A stretch of 64,000 nt of DNA. Source: Bacteroidota bacterium. Its GTDB lineage: Bacteria > Bacteroidota > Bacteroidia > B-17B0 > Aurantibacillaceae. How positions within the stretch are numbered: the first letter of the stretch is position 1; every line of letters begins with the position of its first letter. The DNA lies in the NCBI GenBank assembly GCA_021323535.1, contig JAJONO010000008.1:1-64000 (forward strand), written 5' to 3'. Below are positions 8,129 to 15,917 of this stretch, piece after piece. The notes beneath the pieces were generated by a model. The model worked only from the letters and a program-made list of their open reading frames with translations. It was not told the origin of the DNA and made no database searches. The position numbers and the translations under genes are program-made.

Positions 8129-8813
8129 AATAAAATTTTGGAGTTCTCTTGTTTTATTTGCCAGTTGCCAGACAAACGAAATACAAAAAAATGAAAAACT
8201 CCTACTTATAAAAAGTATCTCTAAAATAGGGGTGAATGCTTATCTGGATATTCAAAAAAACATTGAAGACAGTTTAAATAATTGGGTAAAAAATAAAACT
8301 CCCAATTCAGAAACCGAAACGATATACTCATATAAAGTCGACAGTCTGCTTTGTATAAATTCATTTGGTAACAGGTTAATCACTTGCATTCACATTTTTG
8401 GCAATCAACACAATTCCAGATCGGATGATTTAATCTATTTCTATGGAGAAAATATTGATGCTAATTGGTATTTTTTTAAAGGCCCCTGCCTCGTTTTGCC
8501 TCGTAATCTTTACAGTAAAGACACCAGGTTGCCCTTATCTTACCAACAACTTCACCAAATTGCGCTTAAAGAAATTTATAGTGGATACTTAAAGTCCGAC
8601 GGGGAAATAAATGAAGACTGGTTCACATCTTATTTCGAAGGTGTTAGTTGGGGATTATTCGAAGATCAAGCCTCGGAAGATTCATGGTTAAAAGGTAGAC
8701 GATTCACATCCAAAAGAGAATTTTACGAAGCATGCCACCTCGAAAAAGTCCGCTCCAATTGGTACGGTTTCAAAAAAGATTCTGTTGTCTCGTCTTCTGA
8801 TAAACTTAAATAA
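8112..8813 (+). CDS. Lipoprotein, candidate immunity partner of the upstream secreted hydrolase
   Basis: 233 residues from ATG 8112. This start is chosen over the in-frame ATG at 8070 because it begins a short lipoprotein signal, MLNLDKIKFWSSLVLFASC, with Cys19 as the lipidation site. The start lies inside the end of the preceding gene (17-base overlap), implying coupled translation. The mature part is rich in aromatic and acidic residues (YFYGENIDANWYFFKGPC; DWFTSYFEGVSWGLFED) and matches no family I know. A cell-envelope lipoprotein tightly coupled to a secreted lipase-like protein fits an immunity protein for a periplasm- or membrane-acting toxin. A lipase chaperone or an unrelated lipoprotein are alternatives. 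Confidence 0.6.
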   Translation: MLNLDKIKFWSSLVLFASCQTNEIQKNEKLLLIKSISKIGVNAYLDIQKNIEDSLNNWVKNKTPNSETETIYSYKVDSLLCINSFGNRLITCIHIFGNQHNSRSDDLIYFYGENIDANWYFFKGPCLVLPRNLYSKDTRLPLSYQQLHQIALKEIYSGYLKSDGEINEDWFTSYFEGVSWGLFEDQASEDSWLKGRRFTSKREFYEACHLEKVRSNWYGFKKDSVVSSSDKLK

Positions 8814-8819
8814 AATTGC

Positions 8820-9338
8820 ATGAAACATATTTACATCTCAATAAAAATAATTGCACTGTTAACAATTTTCTCTGTTTCATCTTCCTGCAAAAAAAAAGAA
8901 GCCGATCCTGTTGAAGAAGAAACAACTGTCATCACAATTACTCCTGGCCCTCCGGCTCATCAAAAAAAAATGTCAGCAAAAGTAAACGGACAAGATTGGA
9001 TCATGACTTCGAATGCGTGGTCGTTGCAACTTAACGGCTCAAACGATTTTATTTTCATGGGTAAAACATCACAGTCTTCTCCCTACTCCATGATAAATCT
9101 TAAACTTCCACATTCTATTGGAGTAACAGATGTCTCATCACCGCTTGTATCCATGACTTTTCAAAGTACTGATGGAACTCCTTTTTCTGCAATAACCGGC
9201 ACAATAAACGTGACACACTTTGATACAACCGGGCCAACCATTATGAACAAATTCAAAGCTTCATTTAATTTTATCACCGATACTATTAATGGCGCTTCAT
9301 ACATTATTACAAATGGCGAAATAGATTTTGAAAACTAG
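8820..9338 (+). CDS. Lipoprotein, DUF6252-like
   Basis: 172 residues with a lipoprotein signal ending SVSSSCKKKE (Cys23), the Cys-Lys-Lys start common in Bacteroidota. After a flexible acidic/proline linker comes KKMSAKVNGQDWIMTS, the N-G-x-x-W pattern of small beta-rich lipoproteins often placed in DUF6252, and the rest is beta-strand-like with a terminal ITNGEIDFEN. Function unknown. It starts 6 bases after the preceding lipoprotein gene and is followed almost directly by a membrane-protein gene, so 4331-9855 may be one transcript. Confidence 0.6.
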   Translation: MKHIYISIKIIALLTIFSVSSSCKKKEADPVEEETTVITITPGPPAHQKKMSAKVNGQDWIMTSNAWSLQLNGSNDFIFMGKTSQSSPYSMINLKLPHSIGVTDVSSPLVSMTFQSTDGTPFSAITGTINVTHFDTTGPTIMNKFKASFNFITDTINGASYIITNGEIDFEN

Positions 9339-9342
9339 CCGT

Positions 9343-9855
9343 ATGAGCGAACTTGTTTTTAATCTGTTGTTCCTTTCACTTCATTTAATTTCCCCCGTGG
9401 TTCTGGTCATTTTTAATCTTATACTTATCCAGCACCTGGCAGAACATATCTTCAAAATAAGTAAACTTCCAAACAACGATGTCCCGGCATGGTTGTTTTC
9501 GTATTCCATTCCAATCGCCACGTTCGCGTTCACCCTCAAATCATTCGAAGTAACATGTCCTAAGTTTTTTGTTTTTTTCAGTGAATTTGGCAAAACCATT
9601 TTTACTGATTTCTTTTGTTACCTGCTCACCTTCTCTTCCATATTTATTTCGCAATTTTCTTTCGGAAAAAATTTAAAGATCATGGGGAAAATTCAGGACG
9701 ATAGAAGAAAGTATGATTTCCTTCTTCCAATGTCGATACTGATAGTTACTTTTAATACGTTCGATATGAACAAAGCTGTATTGTATGGAATTATTATTCT
9801 TACAATTGTTACTTTTGTTTTATTGCGTAACCGGTATGTTCCTGTGACTGAATAA
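9343..9855 (+). CDS. Small membrane protein with four helices
   Basis: 170 residues from ATG 9343, four bases after the previous stop; a TTG at 9328 is possible but would overlap. Hydrophobic segments lie near residues 5-30, 50-68, 88-108 and 135-160, with a short positive C-terminus. The central loop (FGKNLKIMGKIQDDRRKYDF) is cytoplasmic by the positive-inside rule. No family recognised. It is the last gene of the block, and its stop is 13 bases from the convergent T9SS cargo gene. Confidence 0.55.
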   Translation: MSELVFNLLFLSLHLISPVVLVIFNLILIQHLAEHIFKISKLPNNDVPAWLFSYSIPIATFAFTLKSFEVTCPKFFVFFSEFGKTIFTDFFCYLLTFSSIFISQFSFGKNLKIMGKIQDDRRKYDFLLPMSILIVTFNTFDMNKAVLYGIIILTIVTFVLLRNRYVPVTE

Positions 9856-9868
9856 AAAGAACGTTTAT

Positions 9869-11776
9869 TTATTCCACAAGCAATTTACCATTTTTCACCA
9901 CGAATCCTTTTTCCGAAATTCTGTACAGGTAAAAACCTCTATCTGATTCGAAATTTATTTTGTTGGATTTTTCATAGAGCACTTTTGTCAAAATTATTTT
10001 TCCCTGAGTGTCATAAATTTCTAAGCTAACATCTTCAGGAATTTCCGGAAACTCAATCACTAAATAATTCCTTGCGGGATTAGGATAAACTTTTACGTTC
10101 AATGCATTTACAAAATGATCTTTCAATCCTACACAAGTGTGAACGTATACTGTGTCAATCGTTGTACAGTTTGAATTTGGTTTGTATGTTGTGCACACAT
10201 ATTGACCGCCTCCATTAACAACAACAGAAGGAGTAGTATTTGGCCCTACAAAACTGCCGCTTCCCGGAAGTGCTGTCCATGTATAAGAATTTCCTGTCAC
10301 AGAAAAAGAGTATGCGGGCGCAATCAAAACTGTTCCGGTGCATGCCATCGTATAAACCGCTGTGCCTTTAACTTCATTTGTAATCACTCCCACATTAAAT
10401 GTGTGAGACCCTATACAGCCCGTCTGATTATTCTGAACGGTTAAGGTATATGTACCGGGAACATAAATACTATATTGGGCAACTGTTCCTATAGTAGGTT
10501 GTGGTGATGGACCCTGCCAGGATTGAACAATGTTTACTGGAAGGTTCGGGGGTTGAGCGGCTGAATTTGCTGTATACGATACAACTACTGGTTGAATATA
10601 GCATGACACTACGGAAGGATTTCCAAACGCAATCTGATTCGGAATTGGAATAACCGTGTTCTGGCTGATGGTTACTACGGACGATGTTGTACAGCCATTT
10701 ACCGTATTAGTTATTACTGGAGTATAACTTCCGGGAGTATTTATATTTAATGTGTTTAGCGGAAGTACCGGCGGTATTGATGGGATCTGCCACATGACAT
10801 CGGTGCCAGCTAGTACAGAACAAGTCCAGATTATGTTAGGAACAAAGCAGGTAAGCGTAGCTATTGGTGGAGTTACATTTAAAATAATTGATGGCGCCAC
10901 TGTGTTTTGTTTAACAACAAGTGGCAGTGCCGCCTGGCAATTATTTATAGGATCGTTTACAATTAAAGTCCATGTGCCTTGTGTACTCACCACAGAACAG
11001 GATTGCGCGGTAAAAGCTGTTGTTGGAGAAGGAACAGCAGTGCCTGAACCTGGTGGAAGAAATAAAAAATTAACAGGGCCAGGCGAAACCACATTAACAA
11101 TGCAAAGTGTTGTCTGATTCATTGGTGAACATCCAACGCTGAAATTGTTTGCGCTTGTTACATTAAAGCTGGGAAAAGAAGAAGAAGATGTTATTGTCAT
11201 ATTACTGGTCGTTGTACAACCATTAACGAGGTTAGTAAGAACATGTTCGTAAATTCCGGGCCCTGATAAAGCATTGTAAACACTGCTTTGGGAACTTGCT
11301 GTTCCCGATACAGGTCCAGAGGGATAGGGAGCAAATGGTGAAAACCATTCATGCATAATATTTGCCGTGGGAGAAATTGCAGTTGCAGTAAAAGTTGTTC
11401 CGGTATTGCAGTTCACTGTTTGCGTAAATGGTGATATCGAAGAAACAGGAGCGACCGTATTCTGGTAAATTGTAAATATTTTCGTGCTGTCTGTATTACT
11501 CACTATGTTGGTTACAACTAAAGTATATGTCCCGGCATTAGTAAGCGCTATTGGATTTCCTGATACGGAGCCTGACGAATTAGTCCATACGCAATTAATT
11601 GAATTTACACTCGCCGTAACCATTAAGTTTATAGTCGGCGTTGCACAAGTCAGGGTATTTGTGGCGTTTTGATTACTTAATGTATAAGAAAACGCTTGTG
11701 CTTTTATGTTGTTTGTAATACTAAAGATGAGACACAAAAAGCCAAAAGCTTTGTAAAGAATTTCTGATTTTTTCAT
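9869..11776 (-). CDS. T9SS type A cargo protein with Ig-like repeats
   Basis: 635 residues. A signal peptide (about residues 1-27, ending NIKAQA) is followed by several Ig-like beta domains of about 85 residues, each with a Cys pair and a threonine-rich VNGCTT(T/S)S-type turn repeated three times. The last 80 residues are a T9SS type A sorting domain starting VKVYPNPARNYLVIEF, with the strand pattern LEIYDTQGKIIL and FYLYRIS. Such proteins cross the outer membrane through the Por machine and are attached to lipopolysaccharide or released. No catalytic motif, so probably an adhesin or surface filler. Divergent from padR. Confidence 0.85.
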   Translation of the reverse strand: MKKSEILYKAFGFLCLIFSITNNIKAQAFSYTLSNQNATNTLTCATPTINLMVTASVNSINCVWTNSSGSVSGNPIALTNAGTYTLVVTNIVSNTDSTKIFTIYQNTVAPVSSISPFTQTVNCNTGTTFTATAISPTANIMHEWFSPFAPYPSGPVSGTASSQSSVYNALSGPGIYEHVLTNLVNGCTTTSNMTITSSSSFPSFNVTSANNFSVGCSPMNQTTLCIVNVVSPGPVNFLFLPPGSGTAVPSPTTAFTAQSCSVVSTQGTWTLIVNDPINNCQAALPLVVKQNTVAPSIILNVTPPIATLTCFVPNIIWTCSVLAGTDVMWQIPSIPPVLPLNTLNINTPGSYTPVITNTVNGCTTSSVVTISQNTVIPIPNQIAFGNPSVVSCYIQPVVVSYTANSAAQPPNLPVNIVQSWQGPSPQPTIGTVAQYSIYVPGTYTLTVQNNQTGCIGSHTFNVGVITNEVKGTAVYTMACTGTVLIAPAYSFSVTGNSYTWTALPGSGSFVGPNTTPSVVVNGGGQYVCTTYKPNSNCTTIDTVYVHTCVGLKDHFVNALNVKVYPNPARNYLVIEFPEIPEDVSLEIYDTQGKIILTKVLYEKSNKINFESDRGFYLYRISEKGFVVKNGKLLVE

Positions 11777-11876
11777 GTTCGATCATCTTACAACATGCAT
11801 TCCGTAGTTTGTTAATCGCCCTAATTAATTTTTAATTCATTGTAAATCAATTTGTTTAGTTTGTTTTAACACTTAA

Positions 11877-11909
11877 TTGTCTTATACATAATGTTCTTAT
11901 GTATCTTTG
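11877..11909 (+). promoter_or_regulatory. padR promoter with overlapping operator
   Basis: TATCTTTG (11902-11909) is a full match to the -7 box, with TTG 22 bases upstream (11877-11879). The inverted repeat ATACATAA-TGTTC-TTATGTAT (11884-11904) fills the spacer and runs into the -7 box. PadR-family proteins bind such dyads as dimers, so this is probably an autoregulatory operator. The predicted start point leaves a leader of about 20 bases. Confidence 0.65.
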
Positions 11910-11933
11910 TCTTAAGTATTCAATTATAATATC

Positions 11934-12269
11934 ATGATTTATTCGTCGGAACTTATAAAAGGCACATTAAAAACCATCGTTTTACAGCAGCTAAAACAGA
12001 ACGGGAAAATGTATGGCTACGAGATCACACAAAAAGTGAAAGAGTTGTCGAAAGAAAGAATTTCAATTACAGAAGGCGCTCTCTATCCTACTCTTCATGC
12101 TCTTGAAGCAGAAGGACTCGTTCAAACCGAAACAGAGTTTATCGGTAAACGCATCCGGAAATATTATCGGCTCACTCCCAGTGGCGAAAATAAAGTTCTG
12201 GAAAAAGTAAACGAACTCGCCGAGTTCATGAATACAATGAAGTTTATTCTGGATATTAAACCTGTATAA
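11934..12269 (+). CDS. PadR family transcriptional regulator
   Basis: 111 residues, the usual size of the short PadR class. The winged helix is clear: LIKGTLKTIVLQQLKQNGKM, then the signature YGYEI near residue 27, ITEGALYPTLHALEAEGLV as recognition helix and EFIGKRIRKYYRLTPSG as wing, followed by a dimerisation helix. These repressors usually act on the genes beside them, here two membrane-anchored proteins 34 bases downstream. It probably represses its own promoter through the dyad at 11884-11904. The inducing ligand is not visible. Confidence 0.93.
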   Translation: MIYSSELIKGTLKTIVLQQLKQNGKMYGYEITQKVKELSKERISITEGALYPTLHALEAEGLVQTETEFIGKRIRKYYRLTPSGENKVLEKVNELAEFMNTMKFILDIKPV

Positions 12270-12303
12270 ACAGAAATGTAAAATTTTAAATGTTGAATTG
12301 TAA

Positions 12304-13593
12304 ATGTCAACCGTCAATAAATATTTTTTTATATTCTTCATCTGTTGTTTTATAAAAGCAAACAGTTGCAGCATGTATAAAATAACGGTGCATGGAAAAA
12401 CTATGGTAGGTTGCAATCATGATACGTGGTTGCTTACACCGCGGATATGGTTTGAAACCGGCAAAGGCAAAGGTTACCTTGGCGCAGCATTTACAGGCGC
12501 ACGCAGCGTTGGCCCGGAAAGTTTCGCCCCCCAGTCGGGTATGAATGAATCAGGACTCGCATTTTCACGCCTCGCCTCCGCTACTCCACAAAAGGGAATT
12601 AAAGATCTCTCGGATAAAAAACCAATTTCTAATCCTGAATTCTATCTCAAAGATATTTTACACAGGTGCAAAACTGTTGAAGAGGTTAAGGCTTATATAG
12701 AACAGTACGACCATAGTTTATTTATGGAGGATGTTTTTGTCTACATCGAAAAATCAGGTAAATATCTTGTTGTGGAGCCATACACGTTAACTATTGGCAA
12801 TGATATAAAATATGTTCAAGCAAATTTTTGCCCTTCGCAAACCCCGGACCTCAAAAGTATTAAACAACCGCGTTACGTCAACGGCACCACGTTTCTGAAA
12901 AATAAACTAGATACTTCTCTGTCTTTCTGCACTGCCCTTTCAGATACGATGCACGTTTGCAGAAAAAAAATCGGTGATGGCACCCTACTCACTTCTATAT
13001 GGGATACTAATCAGGGAAACACCTACCTATACTTCTATCACGATTATAAACATCTGGTAAAATTTAATCTGAAAGAAGAGCTGGCCAAAGGAGATCACAT
13101 TCTTGACATTACTACTCTATTTCCACCCAACGAAGAATTTAAAAAACTGGCTGGTTTTAAAACGCCACTTAATAGCCATGTCATAGAACTTTTTCTGCTT
13201 TTCATGGCTGTGTTCCTTTTCTTTTCATTCACATTTTTTCTGATCAGTTTTATCAGGAATAAACATCATTCCAAATTCAGATACATGAAGTTAGTTTTAT
13301 CAGCCATGAGCTTTATATTACTTTATTACGTTTATGTTTTAGCAAGAGAAATAAATATCTTCTACTTCCCCGCTCCGTATAAGGATTATAAATTCTCATT
13401 GCTTAACATTGCAGCCTACATACCATTCCTTGTTCTGCTTTCGATCATACCCTTACTGGTAATTAATTGGAAATTGCTTAAGGAAAGATCCTGGAGCCCC
13501 TTTCAGAAAATGCTTTTTATTCTAAATAATTTCTCATACATCACCCTTATATTTTTATTTACCTATTGGGGACTGTATGATGTTTTTAGCTGA
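12304..13593 (+). CDS. Ntn-hydrolase-like (C45/C59 type) domain fused to a four-helix membrane domain
   Basis: 429 residues. A signal-like stretch ends KANSC, and Cys22 starts CSMYKITVHGKTMVGCNHDTW, matching the start of linear-amide C-N hydrolases in which an exposed N-terminal Cys is the nucleophile; GMNESGLAFS near residue 80 is a second family pattern. The C-terminal third has about four membrane helices (LLFMAVFLFFSFTFFLISFI and three more). Alternatively Cys22 is a lipidation site. The substrate may be an amide in the envelope, but this is inferred. Between padR and a membrane protein, so probably in a PadR-controlled operon. Confidence 0.6.
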   Translation: MSTVNKYFFIFFICCFIKANSCSMYKITVHGKTMVGCNHDTWLLTPRIWFETGKGKGYLGAAFTGARSVGPESFAPQSGMNESGLAFSRLASATPQKGIKDLSDKKPISNPEFYLKDILHRCKTVEEVKAYIEQYDHSLFMEDVFVYIEKSGKYLVVEPYTLTIGNDIKYVQANFCPSQTPDLKSIKQPRYVNGTTFLKNKLDTSLSFCTALSDTMHVCRKKIGDGTLLTSIWDTNQGNTYLYFYHDYKHLVKFNLKEELAKGDHILDITTLFPPNEEFKKLAGFKTPLNSHVIELFLLFMAVFLFFSFTFFLISFIRNKHHSKFRYMKLVLSAMSFILLYYVYVLAREINIFYFPAPYKDYKFSLLNIAAYIPFLVLLSIIPLLVINWKLLKERSWSPFQKMLFILNNFSYITLIFLFTYWGLYDVFS

Positions 13594-13603
13594 CTAAAAA
13601 ATA

Positions 13604-14743
13604 ATGTATTCTCTCACAAATAAACAAGTTGATTTTATTCTTAACGACATCGGTGCACGTGGCGTTAAGACGGAGGACCTGCAGTACAACCTCCTCGATC
13701 ACATTTGTTGTATGATTGAGAATGAGCTCGAAGAAAACGGGGACTTCGAGCAGTTTTACAGCAAAACCATTTCTAAGTTCTACAAAAAAGAACTGAAAGA
13801 GCTGGAAGACGAAACACAATCCCTTTTAACCTTTAAACACTATTACACCATGAAAAAAATAATGTTCGTGAGCGGATTCACTTCTGCTTTCATGCTTCTT
13901 GCCGGTGGTTGCTTCAAAATCATGCACTGGCCCGGAGCCGCAATGCTTATGGTTCTTGGAACCGCTATTCTCTCTTTTGTTTTCCTTCCTCTTATGTTCA
14001 CGCTTAAACTCCGCGAAAAAACAGAACGCCGCGACAAAGTTGTACTTATTGTAGGCCTTTTTGTTTCTATTCTTTTACTTTTAGCAGCCATTTTCAAAGT
14101 AATGCATTGGCCGGGCGCTACCATTCTCAGTTCTAGTTTCTTTATTTCTCTGCTGTTGGTTTTTCTTCCGCTGTTCCTTATCACCGGTTTAAGAAACCCT
14201 GCAACTAAACTAAACACCATCGTTACTTCCATTCTTATTATTGCCGGAAGTGCCTACCTGCTTATTCTTCCAAGAAATAGTCAAAGTCTAAGGCTCACAC
14301 AACTCGAAGTAAATTATTTACGTAACGAAGAATCTGCTTTAAAGGAACTGACAAGCATTGCCAAACCCGATTCAGCTGTAAAAATATTGCTGGATGATTT
14401 CATGAAAAAATCAACCGATCTTAAAAATGCTATTGCAAGAGCGATTTCTGAAGTAGATTATCCGCAATACCTTGCCGATAATGAAAATATAAGGCCACAT
14501 GCTCTTACACCCGAAGAACTGGTTCAGTTTAAAGAAACTACAGATTTCATTACATCGCTAATGAGCTTCGAAGAAAAAAACAAAACAACTATTTACGAAT
14601 ATTCTGCGGGAGAGAATAAAGAACCTCTAAATCGCCAACAACAACTAGCCGAAGCTTTAAGGCTTCAACGTAGTGTACAAGGGCTCATGGGTTTTATAAC
14701 GCTCATGCAGGAAAAAGCCTGTCTTTCTTCAGTAACCAAATAA
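13604..14743 (+). CDS. Membrane protein with two GldL-like K-x-M-H-W-P-G motifs
   Basis: 379 residues. The soluble N-terminus (LTNKQVDFILNDIGARGVKT ... LLDHICCMIENELEEN) is of a kind seen beside PadR regulators in this phylum. Four helices follow, at about residues 85-110, 115-135, 147-165 and 175-195. Helices one and three carry FKIMHWPGA and FKVMHWPGA, the motif in the membrane part of GldL, the proton-driven T9SS motor subunit. GldL has it once; here it is doubled. Residues about 230-379 are soluble and helical. It lacks the GldL cytoplasmic region, so it is not GldL itself. The gene starts 10 bases after the hydrolase gene and ends at a strong terminator. Confidence 0.65.
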   Translation: MYSLTNKQVDFILNDIGARGVKTEDLQYNLLDHICCMIENELEENGDFEQFYSKTISKFYKKELKELEDETQSLLTFKHYYTMKKIMFVSGFTSAFMLLAGGCFKIMHWPGAAMLMVLGTAILSFVFLPLMFTLKLREKTERRDKVVLIVGLFVSILLLLAAIFKVMHWPGATILSSSFFISLLLVFLPLFLITGLRNPATKLNTIVTSILIIAGSAYLLILPRNSQSLRLTQLEVNYLRNEESALKELTSIAKPDSAVKILLDDFMKKSTDLKNAIARAISEVDYPQYLADNENIRPHALTPEELVQFKETTDFITSLMSFEEKNKTTIYEYSAGENKEPLNRQQQLAEALRLQRSVQGLMGFITLMQEKACLSSVTK

Positions 14744-14753
14744 ACACACAGCA

Positions 14754-14783
14754 CCCCGGCGGTTTTAACTTGCCGGGGTTTTT
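14754..14783 (+). terminator. Intrinsic terminator of the padR operon
   Basis: CCCCGGC (14754-14760) and GCCGGGG (14772-14778) form a perfect 7-bp stem followed by TTTTT. It lies 11 bases after the stop codon of the preceding gene. Confidence 0.9.
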
Positions 14784-14797
14784 ATTACTTTTAAAGT

Positions 14798-15541
14798 GTG
14801 AAGTTTCGTTTCATTCTCCTGTTTATTTTTCCTTTCTGTTTTTCAAAAATAAAAGCAGATGCCGCTCCGAAATTTCATGAGAGCGTAAACATTCAGTTAT
14901 TCAGCGAGCAACGTCCGTTTTCGAAAGTAGATTCTATTTCTGCTTTAGTATTTGCAGTTAGCAACTATCCTGCAATAGCAAGGCTTAACTCAACTACAGC
15001 AGAGTTCTGGACGGGTCCTTCTCTTCATAAAACCGAAAACGGTTACCAGATATTTACACACGAGGATCTTAGCGCTTTTAAAGTGATTATTTTTTTACGT
15101 GGAATGAAATATGAGTCTGAAGTTTTATCCAGGTTCCCCGGTAACCAGCTTTATTACCTCGAAGTTAAAGATGGAAAATTAAAAGATGTTTCTCCGCCAT
15201 TTCACCAGGATATGGGAACCTATTTTATGTTTCTACTGCTCACTTTATTTGTTGAAGTTTTACTCGGACTAATCTTCTTTACTAAATACAAACCGTTGAG
15301 GTCTTTAAAAGATTATCTCTTTTCCTTCATAGCCATAAACATTATTACTCACGTTGCACTTTGGTATACTTATTCTCACGCGCCTTTTCCGTTATTCTTT
15401 CTGGAAATATTTGTATTTATGATTGAAAGTTTTTATTGGCAACTTTATTTCAGAGCAGATTTTTTCAAATCACTACTCTATAGTTTCGTCACAAATATTA
15501 CCAGCTGGATCATTGGAGGAATTGTTTCCTTTTTTATTTAG
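14798..15541 (+). CDS. Exported membrane protein of unknown function
   Basis: 247 residues from a GTG start; no ATG gives a full signal peptide. MKFRFILLFIFPFCF is the signal core, cleaved near SKIKA-DAAP. Residues about 25-145 form a periplasmic domain (SERPF-like strand, LRGMKYESEVLSRFPGNQLY), followed by about four membrane helices from MFLLLTLFVEVLLGLIFF to the C-terminus. I do not recognise the family. It sits after a terminator with no visible strong promoter, so it may be weakly expressed or read through from upstream. Confidence 0.6.
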   Translation: MKFRFILLFIFPFCFSKIKADAAPKFHESVNIQLFSEQRPFSKVDSISALVFAVSNYPAIARLNSTTAEFWTGPSLHKTENGYQIFTHEDLSAFKVIIFLRGMKYESEVLSRFPGNQLYYLEVKDGKLKDVSPPFHQDMGTYFMFLLLTLFVEVLLGLIFFTKYKPLRSLKDYLFSFIAINIITHVALWYTYSHAPFPLFFLEIFVFMIESFYWQLYFRADFFKSLLYSFVTNITSWIIGGIVSFFI

Positions 15542-15917
15542 CCCTCGACCCACCTGAATATTATACCTATCGGTAGCGATTGCAATTACAGCATGACCTA
15601 AATAGCTTTGCGGAAAATAGTCCAGATTCCCATGAAAAACCAAAAGAATCTTTAGTAACTCACATCTAAATCCTTCCAAATGTTCGGTAATACCCTGTTA
15701 AACCTGTTAACGAAAGTTAAGCTTTGATCTGATAAAAAACTTCAAAACAGAATGTTGCATCTGCATGTATTTATGTGCCGCGTTCCACTTTTTTTATATT
15801 GAAAACCAGTGTCTTACAAGCTCACAACCTAAGTACATTAAAACCCCACATAGGTGAACGAACTTTTTTGATTTCTACCGGAAATTTGTACTCATAAACT
15901 TAAAAAGTATATAAAAA
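15542..15917 (+). other. Gene-free stretch with a possible reverse-strand gene remnant
   Basis: No gene with a credible start. The reverse strand from about 15680 to 15542 reads a protein-like stretch (LLKILLVFHGNLDYFPQSYL, then GHAVIAIATDRYNIQVG) that runs without a stop into the antisense of the upstream gene. It may be a remnant or chance. The 3' part (about 15690-15917) is the leader of the next gene; I see no consensus promoter with correct spacing. Confidence 0.3.
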
